Assembly: GCF_023016065.1 (NCBI RefSeq)
Contig: NZ_JALKAQ010000005.1
Span: 62,001-126,000 of the forward strand
Length of the DNA: 64,000 nt
DNA from: Marinobacter sp. S0848L
GTDB taxonomy: Bacteria > Pseudomonadota > Gammaproteobacteria > Pseudomonadales > Oleiphilaceae
Reading direction: 5' to 3'
Of this stretch, positions 8,524 to 18,698 are shown piece after piece (the stretch's first letter is position 1; each line of letters opens with the position of its first letter). A model generated the notes under the pieces. The model saw nothing but the letters and a program-made list of their open reading frames with translations, was not told where the DNA came from and made no database searches. The position numbers were made by a program, and so were the translations under genes.

Positions 8524-9708
8524 ATGGAAGATTCGATATTGGTTGTAAACAGTGGCAGCTCCTCTGTGAAGCTGGCGCTTTTCGATAAACACCACCAAAA
8601 AAAAGCATCCGCGCTGGCCGAAAAACTGAACAAAACAGATGCCACAGCCCAAATAACCGGCAGCCCTGAGCCGATAGCGCTTCCCGAGAACGCCAATCAC
8701 CAACAGGCCCTGCAGGTACTCATCGAAACCTTTACCCAGAAAGAGCTTCTTCAAGGCCAACCGCTTGCGATCGGCCACAGAGTGGTTCACGGCGGCGAGA
8801 CCTTTCGCGAAGCCGCGCTGATCGACATCGACACCATCGCCGCCATCAAAAAGGTTTCGGGCCTTGCCCCGCTCCACAATCCGGTGAATCTGGTTGGAAT
8901 AGAGGCCATGCAGGTGCTGTTCCCTTCTGTGCCACAGGTAGCTGTGTTTGACACGGCTTATCACCAATCGTTACCTGAAAGAGCATACCGATATGCGCTA
9001 CCCAAACACTGCTACGAAGATTGGGGCGTGCGCCGCTATGGATTCCATGGCACAAGCCATTACTTTATGGTTCAGGAAGCAGCCCGACTGCTAAGCAAAC
9101 CCGCAGAGAAAACATCCATAATTTCCGCCCACCTGGGGAATGGCTGTAGCATTACCGCCATACAAGACGGAAAAAGCATCGACACCAGCATGGGGCTAAC
9201 ACCGCTGGAAGGACTTGTCATGGGCACTCGCAGCGGAGACGTTGACCCTGGGCTATTCGATTATCTGGCTGGCCAGGGGGTAAGTGCCAGCGACGTTCAC
9301 GCGATGCTTAACAACGAAAGCGGACTCCTGGGTTTATCTGGCCATACCAACGATATGCGCACGCTGTGCGAACTTGCTGAAAAAGGCGACAAACCCGCAC
9401 GTTTAGCGATCGACGTATTTTGTTTCCGGCTGGCGCGCTATATCGGTGCCATGACCGCCTCGCTTCGCCATCTGGATGCCGTGGTCTTCACCGGCGGAAT
9501 TGGAGAAAACAGTGCGGAGGTAAGGCGCGAAACAATAAAGCATCTTAGCTTGCTGGGCTTAATGATGGATCCCGAGCTTAACCAACAGCACGGAAAAGAA
9601 TCCGGAAACCGCGTTAGCCATGCCGATTCCCGCTTCCCGATTCTGACCATTCCGACCAATGAAGAATTGGTGATCGCCCAGGAAGCCAGCCGACTGGCAC
9701 GTCTTTGA
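8524..9708 (+). CDS. ackA: Acetate kinase
   Basis: Acetate kinase interconverts acetyl phosphate plus ADP and acetate plus ATP. At 394 aa it has the family's standard length. Conserved ASKHA-fold motifs are NSGSSSVK (residues 8-15), GHRVVHGG (about 80), GFHGTSHYF (about 178), AHLGNGCSITAI (about 201), DTSMGLTPLEGLVMGTRSGDVDP (split around residue 225) and the ATP-site loop VVFTGGIGENSAEVR (about 322). The ribosome site is weak, and the gene lies 20 bases after the GGDEF-EAL gene, so it may depend partly on read-through. The pta gene follows after 28 bases, giving the complete acetyl-CoA to acetate pathway. Propionate kinase activity cannot be excluded, but the pta neighbour favours acetate. 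Confidence 0.95.
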   Translation: MEDSILVVNSGSSSVKLALFDKHHQKKASALAEKLNKTDATAQITGSPEPIALPENANHQQALQVLIETFTQKELLQGQPLAIGHRVVHGGETFREAALIDIDTIAAIKKVSGLAPLHNPVNLVGIEAMQVLFPSVPQVAVFDTAYHQSLPERAYRYALPKHCYEDWGVRRYGFHGTSHYFMVQEAARLLSKPAEKTSIISAHLGNGCSITAIQDGKSIDTSMGLTPLEGLVMGTRSGDVDPGLFDYLAGQGVSASDVHAMLNNESGLLGLSGHTNDMRTLCELAEKGDKPARLAIDVFCFRLARYIGAMTASLRHLDAVVFTGGIGENSAEVRRETIKHLSLLGLMMDPELNQQHGKESGNRVSHADSRFPILTIPTNEELVIAQEASRLARL

Positions 9709-9736
9709 CAACTCACGAATGTAATTTGGATACGTT

Positions 9737-11890
9737 ATGGCAAAAAGTCTATTTATAGCGCCAACCTCAATGAATTCAGGTTTGACCTCGGTGTGTCTGG
9801 GGCTACTTAGAGCCTTGGAGCAAGAAGGGGTTAGCGTTGGTTTCTACAAGCCCTTCACTCAGTCTATCCACCAGGGAGAGGCAATCCATAATGGCGGCAA
9901 GGACTCGTCTGTCGAGTTTGTACGTGCGCACGGCGACCAGCCAGTTCCCGACCCAATTCCACTCAAAGAAGCGCAGCAACTATTAAATCGCGGGAAAGCC
10001 GACCTGCTGCTCGAAAACGTGGTTGGTGAATACCAGAAAGTCGCCAAAGAAGTCGATGTGGTTATTATCGAAGGCCTCGTGCCGGACAGTGGCGAAACCT
10101 ACATCGCACGGTTGAATGTCGAAGTGGCGCGCAATTTGGGTTCCGAAGTCATTTTGGTCAGTGCACCGAAAGACTGCTCAGCGAAGGAACTGGATGAGGA
10201 ACTTGATTTCTCGGCACGGCTGTTCGCGGCCCCATCCGACCCGGAAGTGATTGCCGTCATCCTCAATAAAGTCGGCGAGCCCCGTCAATCACGCCCGGAC
10301 CTGTCTCTGCAACGCCAAGACCAGGCCCCAGACATTAATTTTCAGGACTCCTGCAAGGTGTTCTCAGACGGGCGCTTCCATTTGTTGGGCCAAATCCCCT
10401 GGGATCCACAGCTTCTTGCCCCCCGGGTTTCAGATGTCGCGCGAGAACTGGGCATCAAGGTGTTGTATGAAGGCCAAATGCACCAACGTCGGGTACAAAA
10501 AGTCTCCGTTTGCGCCCGAACCATTCGAAACATGACGGATATACTGAAGCCAGGCACCCTTTTGGTCACGCCGGGCGACCGTGATGACATTATCGTGACG
10601 ACCGCAGTTGCAGCCCTGAACGGCGTACCCCTCGCGGGATTGGTTCTGACCGGCGGCCTGATGCCCGATGACAACATCATCGAGCTTTGTCGGCGTGCGC
10701 TTGATACAGGGCTCCCAATTTTGGGATCCCACAACAACACCTATGAATCGGCCAACCGGCTGGCAAGCCTTTCTCCGTCAGTCCCTATCGATGATACCGA
10801 ACGGGTAGAACAAACCATGGAGGCGGTCGCTAAAAATATCGACACCGCCTGGCTTGAAGAACACCTTAAAGTAACCCGGCAACGTCGTCTCTCGCCGCCA
10901 GCCTTTCGCTACCAGCTGTCTGAACGCTCCCGTGCCGCCGACAAACGCATTGTTCTGCCCGAAGGCAGCGAACCCAGAACCGTTCAAGCGGCAATCATCT
11001 GCCACGAGCGCCGGCTTGCCCGCTGCGCATTAATTGCCGCGCCACAAGAAGTGCAGTCCGTTGCCGATTCACTCGGGGTTCAGATTCCGGACGATATGGA
11101 AATCATCGACCCTCAGTCCGTTCGTGAACGCTATATCGAACCAATGGTTGAGTTGCGTAAACACAAAGGCCTCACAGCAGATCAGGCGGAAGCATTGCTG
11201 GAAGACAACGTTGTGTTGGGCACCATGATGGTTGCTATGGACGAAGCCGATGGCCTTGTTTCCGGCGCGATTCACACCACCGCCAACACCGTGCGCCCTG
11301 CCCTGCAATTGATCAAGACCCACGACAACGCGAAAGTGGTGTCGTCTGTCTTCTTCATGCTGCTACCGCAACAAGTACTGGTATACGGCGACTGCGCCAT
11401 CAATCCCGATCCTAACGCCGAGGAGCTGGCAGACATCGCCATACAAAGTGCCGAGTCGGCAGAAGCTTTCGGTATTGAGCCGGCTGTGGCCATGATCAGT
11501 TACAGCACGGGCGAGTCCGGGACCGGGCAAGATGTGGAGAAGGTACGCGAAGCGACGCGCATAGCCCGTGAACGTCGGCCAGACCTGCTGATCGACGGGC
11601 CGTTGCAATACGACGCAGCGGTCATTGAAAGCGTTGGCAGATCGAAAGCCCCGGATAGCAAAGTGGCGGGTAAGGCAACGGTTTTCGTATTCCCGGATCT
11701 CAACACCGGCAATACAACCTACAAAGCCGTGCAACGAAGCGCAAATGTCGTCAGTGTCGGGCCAATGCTGCAGGGGCTTCGAAAGCCCGTGAATGACTTG
11801 TCGCGAGGCGCCTTAGTGGAAGATATTGTCTTCACCATCGCGCTGACAAGTGTTCAGGCTAAACAGGTAGAAGATGCGGGAGCGGCCTGA
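9737..11890 (+). CDS. pta: Phosphate acetyltransferase (long, three-domain form)
   Basis: Pta converts acetyl-CoA and phosphate to acetyl phosphate and CoA. The 717-aa protein is the long type II form. It has an N-terminal P-loop-like CobQ/BioD domain (FIAPTSMNSGLTSVCLGLL, residues 6-24), a central DRTGG domain (about 220-330) and a catalytic PTA_PTB domain from about residue 390 to the end. The catalytic domain shows RIVLPEGSEPRTVQAA, GLVSGAIHTTANTVRPALQ, MISYSTGESGTG, DGPLQYDAAV and VFVFPDLNTGNTTYKAVQR. The N-terminal domain usually gives allosteric control in this form. The P-loop of the first domain is degenerate (TSMNSGLTS), as is common in Pta. Gene order ackA-pta supports the call. Confidence 0.96.
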   Translation: MAKSLFIAPTSMNSGLTSVCLGLLRALEQEGVSVGFYKPFTQSIHQGEAIHNGGKDSSVEFVRAHGDQPVPDPIPLKEAQQLLNRGKADLLLENVVGEYQKVAKEVDVVIIEGLVPDSGETYIARLNVEVARNLGSEVILVSAPKDCSAKELDEELDFSARLFAAPSDPEVIAVILNKVGEPRQSRPDLSLQRQDQAPDINFQDSCKVFSDGRFHLLGQIPWDPQLLAPRVSDVARELGIKVLYEGQMHQRRVQKVSVCARTIRNMTDILKPGTLLVTPGDRDDIIVTTAVAALNGVPLAGLVLTGGLMPDDNIIELCRRALDTGLPILGSHNNTYESANRLASLSPSVPIDDTERVEQTMEAVAKNIDTAWLEEHLKVTRQRRLSPPAFRYQLSERSRAADKRIVLPEGSEPRTVQAAIICHERRLARCALIAAPQEVQSVADSLGVQIPDDMEIIDPQSVRERYIEPMVELRKHKGLTADQAEALLEDNVVLGTMMVAMDEADGLVSGAIHTTANTVRPALQLIKTHDNAKVVSSVFFMLLPQQVLVYGDCAINPDPNAEELADIAIQSAESAEAFGIEPAVAMISYSTGESGTGQDVEKVREATRIARERRPDLLIDGPLQYDAAVIESVGRSKAPDSKVAGKATVFVFPDLNTGNTTYKAVQRSANVVSVGPMLQGLRKPVNDLSRGALVEDIVFTIALTSVQAKQVEDAGAA

Positions 11891-11923
11891 GCCGCTCCCT
11901 GAGCAGAAAAGCCAACCGGCAGA

Positions 11924-13345
11924 TTAGCGTTTTGTGCTTTTCTGTCGGACTCTCTTCACAATACGCCCCTTCTTCATATCGTTGTCTTTTTTCACTCGCT
12001 GTCGGGGCGTGAGGCGGTCCACTTTGTTCGCAAACGGGTTTTCACCGCCGCGGAACTCAAAGCGAATAGGCGAACCAACCACTTTCAACACTTTACGGAA
12101 AGTGTTTTCCAGGTAACGCTTATAGGCACCCGGCAGGGAGCCTACCTGATTACCATGTACCACAATAACCGGCGGATTAGACCCACCCTGGTGAGCATAC
12201 CGAAGTTTGATGCGACGACCATGCACCATCGGAGGCTGGTGCTGCGCAATCGCGTCCTCAAGAATAGCGGTCAGGCGATTCGTCGGCCACTTGGCCATTG
12301 ACGACTCGTAACTCGCCTGAACCGAATCATACATGGTACCAACACCAGTCCCGTGTAGCGCCGAAATATAGTACTTATCGGCGTAATCGAGGAAATCTAA
12401 TCGGCGTGCCACCTGCTCTTTCACCTTGGCCCGGTCTTCCGAGTTCATGCCATCCCATTTGTTGATAGCAATAACCAGGGAGCGGCCAGCATCCAAAACA
12501 AAGCCGATCAAGTGCAAATCCTGATCCACCAGCCCTTCACGGGCATCAATGACCAAAATCACAACGTGGGCATCATCAATCGCTTGCAAGGTTTTGATGA
12601 TCGAAAACTTCTCGACCACTTCCTTGACGTTTTTGCGGCGGCGTACACCCGCGGTATCAATCAGGGTATATTCATGCCCGTGTCGCTCATACGGTATATA
12701 AATGCTGTCTCGCGTGGTACCCGGCATATCGTAAACCACAACGCGATCTTCCCCGAGCATGCGGTTAACCAGCGTGGACTTGCCCACGTTCGGGCGCCCC
12801 ACCACGCCGATACGAATACCCGGGTACTTGTCTGCCCGGTCTTGATCTGCAGGCTCTTCAGGCTCAGGAAGGAGGTGTTCGAGCAGTGACCGAACGCCTC
12901 TGTTGTGAGAGGCTGCAATCATGAATACCGATTGAAAACCCAACTTGTAAAAGTCGGCAGCCGCCACGTCAGGATCCTGCCCATCGGTTTTATTCACCAC
13001 CAGGTGGGCTTGTTTGTCCGAACGGCGCAGGTGATCGGCAATAACTTCATCACCGGCGGTCAAACCCGCACGGCCATCTACCAGAAACAATACAATGTCG
13101 GCCTCATCCACCGCCTGCAACGACTGCTGGGCCATTTCCGAGTCCAAACCGGCCTCTTGGCCTGTGAGTCCACCAGTATCGATAACAATAAACTTTCGAT
13201 CCTCGTAGAAACCTTCGCCGTACTTTCGGTCCCGGGTCAGTCCCGGAAAATCCGCAACCAACGCATCCCGAGTCCGGGTCATTTGGTTAAACAAGGTGGA
13301 CTTGCCTACGTTCGGGCGTCCCACAAGGGCAATTACTGGGGTCAT
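11924..13345 (-). CDS. der: Ribosome assembly GTPase Der (EngA)
   Basis: Der has two tandem GTPase domains and a C-terminal KH-like domain and is needed for 50S subunit maturation. Both G1 loops read GRPNVGKST (residues 8-16 and about 182-190). The first domain has [13 protein letters not shown] and NKTD; the second has [17 protein letters not shown] and NKWD. The C-terminal domain (about 355-440) ends in a basic tail ([16 protein letters not shown]) expected for ribosome binding. Length 473 aa is normal. It is the last gene of the leftward iscR-to-der run. A terminator hairpin lies between it and bamB, so some of its expression may come from its own promoter. Confidence 0.97.
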   Translation of the reverse strand: MTPVIALVGRPNVGKSTLFNQMTRTRDALVADFPGLTRDRKYGEGFYEDRKFIVIDTGGLTGQEAGLDSEMAQQSLQAVDEADIVLFLVDGRAGLTAGDEVIADHLRRSDKQAHLVVNKTDGQDPDVAAADFYKLGFQSVFMIAASHNRGVRSLLEHLLPEPEEPADQDRADKYPGIRIGVVGRPNVGKSTLVNRMLGEDRVVVYDMPGTTRDSIYIPYERHGHEYTLIDTAGVRRRKNVKEVVEKFSIIKTLQAIDDAHVVILVIDAREGLVDQDLHLIGFVLDAGRSLVIAINKWDGMNSEDRAKVKEQVARRLDFLDYADKYYISALHGTGVGTMYDSVQASYESSMAKWPTNRLTAILEDAIAQHQPPMVHGRRIKLRYAHQGGSNPPVIVVHGNQVGSLPGAYKRYLENTFRKVLKVVGSPIRFEFRGGENPFANKVDRLTPRQRVKKDNDMKKGRIVKRVRQKSTKR

Positions 13346-13367
13346 AATAATCTGCTATACAAAGAAA

Positions 13368-13390
13368 CAAAAACCCGGCCTGAGCCGGGT
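13368..13390 (-). terminator. Intrinsic terminator between bamB and der
   Basis: On the minus strand ACCCGGC-TCAG-GCCGGGT is followed by TTTTTG, a compact GC stem plus T run just beyond the bamB stop and about 23 bases before the der start. It should uncouple der at least partly from the upstream genes. Confidence 0.7.
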
Positions 13391-13405
13391 CATTTCAGCG
13401 TGGCT

Positions 13406-14575
13406 TCAGTCGTCCTGCTCAAGCTTGAGAACTGACATTTTGCCACCGTTACCATAAACCAACAGGTTACCATCACTCAGCACCTGGACAGGTACGCGGA
13501 TACCGTCACTGTCAAATTTCGTTTGACCAACCAAACGACCATCTTTCATCTGCATCACATGCAGATAACCTTCGAAGTCGCCGACAACTAAGTGTTCACC
13601 CACCACAGCGGGACGAGTCACTTGGCGCCACGCCAATTCACTCTGCACCCACAATTCACGACGGTCGTTGCCTCGCAAGGCGATAACATCACCGTTTGCC
13701 GCCGCAAGGAATATATTGCCGTTGCCAATGGCGGGCGAATAATAGCTGGACGCGGTGCGGCTCCAGATTTCTTGCCCGGACCGGATGTCAATCAACGCGA
13801 GCTTGCCCTGATAACCGACCACCATAATCGCGGAATCCAATACCAGGGGCTGGCCGCCAATATCGACCAGTCGTTCCAGCTCGGTGCGCCCTTGGGCCTG
13901 GCCCACCTGATATTGCCAAACGGGCTGACCATTTTCAGCCGTAAGCGCAATCACCCGTCCATTGGCGAACGAAGCGATGACAATATCAGCGCCAACCAGC
14001 GGCGCAGCCGCTGTACGCATGGTAAGTACTGGCACCTGCGATTCATACTGCCAGATTTGCTCGCCTTTGTCGGCATCAAAGCTGATGACTCGACCGTCCG
14101 TGGTCTGAACCACCACGAGAGAACCGTTCGATTGTGGCGCGGCCAACACCTCCGTCGGCAAATCAACTCGCCAGTTTTCACTGCCATCTTCACTGGACAG
14201 TGCAACCAGCTCAGCGTCCCGCGTGACCAAATACAGCTGACCGCCATCGGCACCGGGGCCTGCGAAAATGCGTTCGTCGAGCTCTTTCTCCCAGACCACA
14301 TTTCCGTCTTCCGACGCTACGGTAACCACTTCGCCATCCGCGGACGCGGCATAGATAACGTCGCCTGCGTATAGCGGGGCTAACTGCAGAAACTCGCCAT
14401 CATGCCCGTCACCGACAGACATACTCCATACGCGTTCAAATTCGACAGAAGTTTCAATCTCCGGCACGGGCGCTGGCTGCTCAAACGTATCTGTTGTGCT
14501 ACACCCTGCCAACAAAACGGCAAGAGCCGCGCTTACTGCGACCAGCGAGAACGGTTTGTTACGCCCAAAAGGCAT
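13406..14575 (-). CDS. bamB: Outer membrane assembly lipoprotein BamB
   Basis: BamB is the beta-propeller lipoprotein of the BAM complex that folds outer membrane proteins. The N-terminus has a lipoprotein signal with lipobox LLAGC (Cys at about residue 25 of the 389-aa form). The rest contains repeated PQQ-like blades with motifs such as GKLALIDIRSGQEIWSR, DGRVISFDADKGEQIWQYE and NGRVIALTAENGQPVWQY. The ATG at 14575 overlaps the yfgM stop as TGATG; an upstream TTG at 14578 is an alternative but less likely. The position between yfgM and der matches the conserved gammaproteobacterial order. Confidence 0.95.
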   Translation of the reverse strand: MPFGRNKPFSLVAVSAALAVLLAGCSTTDTFEQPAPVPEIETSVEFERVWSMSVGDGHDGEFLQLAPLYAGDVIYAASADGEVVTVASEDGNVVWEKELDERIFAGPGADGGQLYLVTRDAELVALSSEDGSENWRVDLPTEVLAAPQSNGSLVVVQTTDGRVISFDADKGEQIWQYESQVPVLTMRTAAAPLVGADIVIASFANGRVIALTAENGQPVWQYQVGQAQGRTELERLVDIGGQPLVLDSAIMVVGYQGKLALIDIRSGQEIWSRTASSYYSPAIGNGNIFLAAANGDVIALRGNDRRELWVQSELAWRQVTRPAVVGEHLVVGDFEGYLHVMQMKDGRLVGQTKFDSDGIRVPVQVLSDGNLLVYGNGGKMSVLKLEQDD

Positions 14576-15228
14576 CAAGCACCCTCCCCGACACCAAGGT
14601 CAGATAATTTAAGCTCGAGAAGATCTCCACCTCGTGCCGGACTTTGCTCGCGGGCGGCCAGATACGCTTCGCGCGCGGCTTCGGTGTCACCTTTAGCAAA
14701 AAGGATATCGCCTCTCAACTCGGAGAAGACAGCCGCAAAGGTTTTCGCATCGCTCGCGCCATCCAGTGTCGACAAGGCGGCGTCATGCTCACCGGCGGCG
14801 AAATGGGCCTGAGCCAAACGATTGCGAATAACCAACGACAAGGCTTTGTAGTCAGCAGCTTTTTCCAGAGCCCACTCCAGTGACGCAACGGCAGCTTCAG
14901 GGTCGTTCTCGACCATCATCTGCTGTCGAGCGAGTACAAGGTTTCCATAAATCGCGTAAGCGCTTCCGGCGTGCTCATCACGCAAAGTCTCAGCCACAAA
15001 TTCAACGGTATTCTTACTATCTTCATCACCCGTGGAGAATGCTGTCAGTAGCGTTGTGAACTGATTTGCGGCCTCGGCTCGCTCTTGGGCCTGATGGTTT
15101 TGCCAAGCCTGCCATCCGAATACAATCGCCAAGGCTGCGCCAATACCGATGAGCAATGAGCTACCGTTCTTTTTCCACCAGTCCTTAATTGCCTGGACCT
15201 GTTCTTCCTCGGTGCGTAACTCAGCCAT
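14575..15228 (-). CDS. YfgM-like ancillary SecYEG translocon subunit
   Basis: The 217-aa protein has a short cytoplasmic N-terminus (MAELRTEEEQVQAIKDWWKKNG), one transmembrane helix (about residues 23-43, SSLLIGIGAALAIVFGWQAW) and a periplasmic TPR-like domain. The EEEQvEAIKdWWKkNG start is diagnostic for the YfgM/TPR_21 family. In E. coli YfgM binds PpiD and the SecYEG translocon and helps hand over secreted proteins. It is translationally linked to bamB by a TGATG junction and sits between hisS and bamB as in related genomes. Confidence 0.92.
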   Translation of the reverse strand: MAELRTEEEQVQAIKDWWKKNGSSLLIGIGAALAIVFGWQAWQNHQAQERAEAANQFTTLLTAFSTGDEDSKNTVEFVAETLRDEHAGSAYAIYGNLVLARQQMMVENDPEAAVASLEWALEKAADYKALSLVIRNRLAQAHFAAGEHDAALSTLDGASDAKTFAAVFSELRGDILFAKGDTEAAREAYLAAREQSPARGGDLLELKLSDLGVGEGA

Positions 15229-15277
15229 GAAAACTCCTGTTAATTATTAGTTGTCGCCCGTTAGTCGGCCGATTCTT

Positions 15278-16552
15278 TTATACCAAAGACGCCAGAACCT
15301 TCGCCAATTCTGTCTGCGAGACTTCCTGCTGAGGCTGATCGTCTCTCAACGGCTTCAATCCCACTGTGCCATTCGCCACTTCGCTTTCGCCAAGGATGAC
15401 CGCATAGCGGGCACCGCTGCGATCGGCTTTCTTCATCTGGCTTTTAAAACTGCCACCGCCGCAGTGCGTAATCACGACTTTGCCGGGCAACTCGTTTCTC
15501 AGCGTATTCGCAATGGCCATAGCGGTAGCCACGCTTTGCTCACCCATGGCGGTCACATAAACATCAGCCTGATTGTTAACGTCATCAGGAACCAGATTCA
15601 ATGTTTCCAGAAGCAGAATCAGACGCTCCAAACCCATCGCGAAACCAACGGCCACTGTTGGTTTGCCACCAAGTTGTTGAACCAGCCCGTCGTATCGGCC
15701 GCCGGCACAAATCGTCCCTTGTGCTCCAAGGCTATCCGTTACCCATTCAAATACCGTCTTGCCGTAATAATCAAGGCCACGAACCAAGGCCGGATTAACG
15801 GTGTACGCAACTCCCGCAGCATCCAGCAACGCTTTAAGCTGATCAAAGTGCGCTACGGATTCTTGGTCAAGGTAATCGCTCAGGCTTGGGGCGTTCTCAA
15901 GTAACTTACGGGTGTTTGGATCTTTGCTATCCAAAATCCGAAGCGGATTGGTCGTCAGACGGCGCTTGCTGTCATCATCCAGCTCATCCCGATACTGCTC
16001 CAGATAGCTAACTAGGGCTTCACGATAAACCTTCCGGGCTTCACTGGTACCGATGGAGTTAATTTCCAGACGAGCATGGGCCGACAACCCGAACTCATCC
16101 CACAAGCGTGCGGTCAGCATCAGCAGCTCGGCATCGATGTCCGGGCCGGCCATGCCGAAGCACTCAACGCCAATCTGATGGAACTGGCGGTAACGGCCTT
16201 TCTGGGGCCGTTCATGACGGAACATCGGGCCGGTATACCACAAGCGACGCGTCTGATTGAACAGCAAACCATGCTCTTCGGCAGCACGCACACAGCCAGC
16301 CGTACCTTCAGGACGCAAGGTCAGGCTGTCACCGTTGCGATCCTCGAAGGTATACATTTCTTTTTCGACAATGTCGGTGACTTCGCCGATGGATCGCTTG
16401 AAAAGATCGGTTTGCTCCACAATCGGCATACGAATTTCCTGATAGCCGTATTGCGAAAGTACTTTGCGAACCGTTGTTTCAACGTACTGCCAGACAGGTG
16501 TCTGGTCCGGAAGAATGTCATTCATCCCCCGGATTGCCTGAATTTTAGCCAA
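15278..16552 (-). CDS. hisS: Histidyl-tRNA synthetase
   Basis: A class II aminoacyl-tRNA synthetase of 424 aa that charges tRNA-His. The N-terminal [19 protein letters not shown] and motif 2 ([12 protein letters not shown]...[20 protein letters not shown]) are typical. The histidine-binding signatures [16 protein letters not shown] (about residues 258-273) and AGGRYDGL (about 283) and motif 3 GFAMGLERL are all present. A C-terminal anticodon-binding domain occupies about residues 330-424. It lies 39 bases downstream of ispG in the conserved order. No anomaly is seen. Confidence 0.97.
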   Translation of the reverse strand: MAKIQAIRGMNDILPDQTPVWQYVETTVRKVLSQYGYQEIRMPIVEQTDLFKRSIGEVTDIVEKEMYTFEDRNGDSLTLRPEGTAGCVRAAEEHGLLFNQTRRLWYTGPMFRHERPQKGRYRQFHQIGVECFGMAGPDIDAELLMLTARLWDEFGLSAHARLEINSIGTSEARKVYREALVSYLEQYRDELDDDSKRRLTTNPLRILDSKDPNTRKLLENAPSLSDYLDQESVAHFDQLKALLDAAGVAYTVNPALVRGLDYYGKTVFEWVTDSLGAQGTICAGGRYDGLVQQLGGKPTVAVGFAMGLERLILLLETLNLVPDDVNNQADVYVTAMGEQSVATAMAIANTLRNELPGKVVITHCGGGSFKSQMKKADRSGARYAVILGESEVANGTVGLKPLRDDQPQQEVSQTELAKVLASLV

Positions 16553-16591
16553 AGTAAAACCCTGATTGCTTCTTAATTATGTGTTTGGAGA

Positions 16592-17710
16592 TCAGTCTTC
16601 GGACTTAGCGATCAATAACGAGTCCTGCTCTTCGCGACGAGCAACCTCTTCCCGAATCAACCGCTCCAAATCATCCGTCAGCGTTTCATTGACCAACTTT
16701 TGGTTTGGCTTTCCGTGAAGATAGAACAAATTCTTCGGCGAACCGCCGGTCAGACCGATATCCGCCTCGCGCGCTTCACCCGGACCATTCACAATGCAGC
16801 CGATGATCGCCACGTCCAAGGAACGGTTGACGTCTTCCAGCCGTGCTTCCAGATCGTTCATGGTCTGAATAACGTCGAAGTTCTGTCGGGAGCAGCTCGG
16901 ACAGGCAATAAAGTTAATGCCGTGGCTACGCAAACGCAGGCTTTTCAGAATATCAAAGCCCACTTTGATCTCTTGTACCGGGTCAGCCGCCAACGATACG
17001 CGGATGGTGTCGCCGATACCGTCCATCAACAACATTCCGAGACCGATAGAAGACTTCACGGTGCCCGAACGGAACCCGCCGGCTTCGGTGATGCCCAGGT
17101 GCAAAGGCTGTTCAATCTGTTGAGCGATCAAACGATACGCCGCGACCGTCATAAACACTTCCGAAGCCTTAAGGCTAACCTTGAAGTCCTGAAAGTCATG
17201 GCGATCCAGAATATCAATGTGGCGCATGGCGGATTCAACCAAAGCCTCGGGGGTCGGTTCACCGTATTTACGCTGCAAAGCCTTTTCAAGCGAACCGGCA
17301 TTCACACCGATACGAATGGGAATATTGCGGTCTTTAGCTGCGTTGATCACGGCGCTAACACGATCATCCCGGCCGATATTGCCCGGGTTGATGCGCAAAC
17401 AGTCAACACCCAGTTCTGCAACCCGAAGCGCAATTTTATGATCGAAATGAATATCGGCAACCAGCGGCACGGAGACTTGCTTGCGAATCTGACCAAACGC
17501 CTCGGCGGCCTCCATGGAAGGCACTGAAACCCGAACGATATCGGCACCGGCCTCCTGAATAGCATTGATCTGGCCTACAGTGGCGGCGACATCACAGGTA
17601 TTGGTGTTGGTCATGCTTTGAACCGCGATGGGGGCGTCACCACCTACGGGTACATCACCAACCATGATCTGCCGGGATTTACGTCTTTTGATCGGGGAAT
17701 CTTGTTTCAT
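16592..17710 (-). CDS. ispG: 4-hydroxy-3-methylbut-2-enyl diphosphate synthase IspG (flavodoxin type)
   Basis: IspG reductively converts methylerythritol cyclodiphosphate to HMBPP in the MEP isoprenoid pathway. The 372-aa protein has the N-terminal TIM barrel ([48 protein letters not shown]). It also has the C-terminal [4Fe-4S] domain with cysteines in [10 protein letters not shown] (about residue 268) and [13 protein letters not shown] (about 305). The short length lacks the plant-type insert. It ends with an acidic tail. The cluster must be supplied by the cell's Fe-S machinery, which is of interest because iscU and its partners are missing upstream. Confidence 0.97.
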   Translation of the reverse strand: MKQDSPIKRRKSRQIMVGDVPVGGDAPIAVQSMTNTNTCDVAATVGQINAIQEAGADIVRVSVPSMEAAEAFGQIRKQVSVPLVADIHFDHKIALRVAELGVDCLRINPGNIGRDDRVSAVINAAKDRNIPIRIGVNAGSLEKALQRKYGEPTPEALVESAMRHIDILDRHDFQDFKVSLKASEVFMTVAAYRLIAQQIEQPLHLGITEAGGFRSGTVKSSIGLGMLLMDGIGDTIRVSLAADPVQEIKVGFDILKSLRLRSHGINFIACPSCSRQNFDVIQTMNDLEARLEDVNRSLDVAIIGCIVNGPGEAREADIGLTGGSPKNLFYLHGKPNQKLVNETLTDDLERLIREEVARREEQDSLLIAKSED

Positions 17711-17744
17711 TGACAGGAACCAACACTATATCCGGACGTTTAAT

Positions 17745-18698
17745 TCAGGGTTCGAGTGTGAACTCTGACCGATTGTTCACGACACGAAAGCTATCCTTAT
17801 CGAGCGTTTCGTCTTGAAACCGGATAACTTCCACTGCACTCATCGCGCCGACAACAACGTTTAATGGCGGCGTGCCACGTACATCTAATTTATCACCCTG
17901 TCGGCGTAACCCACTAACCAGGCGCTGACCTGAGGCATCGGTAACCTTTATCCAGCAGTCACCGTCAAATGTTATTTCCAAGCGACCAATCGATGATTCC
18001 GCAACCGATTGGCTGGCTTCGGGTGCTGTAGGCGGCTCAACCGAAGCTACCGGTTCTTCAGCCGGCTCTAGGGTATCGGAAAGAACATCTGCGTTGTCAG
18101 AGCTGCTTTCTTCCGCCGAAGGTTCGGCACTGTTAGGCATACCGGATGAATCAGACCCTTCTACAGGCGCAATGGCCGGTGACTGAAGAGCCGGCTCAGG
18201 CACCGCTTCGCCCGCATCACCTCCGTCTTCCCTCACACTTTCCGAAGCTGGCGCAGCACTCTCTTCGCTTTCCGATTGTTTCTGGGTGACGAAATATAAG
18301 GCGATCGCCGCAACCACGCCAATCAACACCAGCCAAAGAAAGGTTTTGGCGATTCGCTGTTTACGTTTCTTACGGCGCTCAATGTCAACCAGGGGATTGG
18401 CCTGCAACGCCTCTTCGCGTCGCTTGCGGGCAGGGGCCAGTTCCACGTCGAGATCACGGATCACCGTGTCGGCATTCAAACCGACCTGCCGGGCGTAGGC
18501 CCTGACATAACCTTTCAGAAACAGCTCGGTATCAATCTTTTCGTAATCACCCGCCTCTATAGCCTGAACAACGGACGGGCGCAGGTGCTGCTGCTCGGCA
18601 ACCGCAGAAACGGACAAGCCTTTCGCTTCCCGTGCTCGCTTTAACTGTTGGCCAACAGGCTCAGCAGGGGTGTAATTTTCCGGCTTTTCACTGACCAT
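17745..18698 (-). CDS. rodZ: Cytoskeletal protein RodZ
   Basis: RodZ links MreB to the cell wall elongation machinery. It has a cytoplasmic helix-turn-helix domain (GQQLKRAREAKGLSVSAVAE..., about residues 13-80, including LFLKGYVRAYAR). One transmembrane helix follows a basic stretch (KRKQRIAK then TFLWLVLIGVVAAIALYFV, about 118-136). A low-complexity periplasmic linker rich in S, E, A and P spans about 140-235, and a C-terminal DUF4115 beta domain (FDGDCWIKVTDASGQRL) closes the protein. The start at 18698 (MVSEKPENYTP) overlaps the end of pilF by 11 bases; a longer in-frame version to 18749 is unlikely. Length 317 aa is normal. Confidence 0.94.
   Translation of the reverse strand: MVSEKPENYTPAEPVGQQLKRAREAKGLSVSAVAEQQHLRPSVVQAIEAGDYEKIDTELFLKGYVRAYARQVGLNADTVIRDLDVELAPARKRREEALQANPLVDIERRKKRKQRIAKTFLWLVLIGVVAAIALYFVTQKQSESEESAAPASESVREDGGDAGEAVPEPALQSPAIAPVEGSDSSGMPNSAEPSAEESSSDNADVLSDTLEPAEEPVASVEPPTAPEASQSVAESSIGRLEITFDGDCWIKVTDASGQRLVSGLRRQGDKLDVRGTPPLNVVVGAMSAVEVIRFQDETLDKDSFRVVNNRSEFTLEP

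Noticed and set aside
11878-11899. GGGAGCGGC/GCCGCTCCC hairpin over the pta stop codon
   Set aside because: No T run follows on either strand, so it does not meet the pattern of an intrinsic terminator, although it may end the mRNA.
13592-14374. 260-codon open frame antisense to bamB
   Set aside because: It is a mirror of a well conserved gene, has no ribosome site and its protein has no recognisable fold.
15251-15904. 217-codon open frame antisense to the end of hisS
   Set aside because: It covers conserved hisS sequence and lacks a start signal.
16700-17527. 275-codon open frame antisense to ispG
   Set aside because: It is a shadow of ispG codon use with random-looking protein composition.
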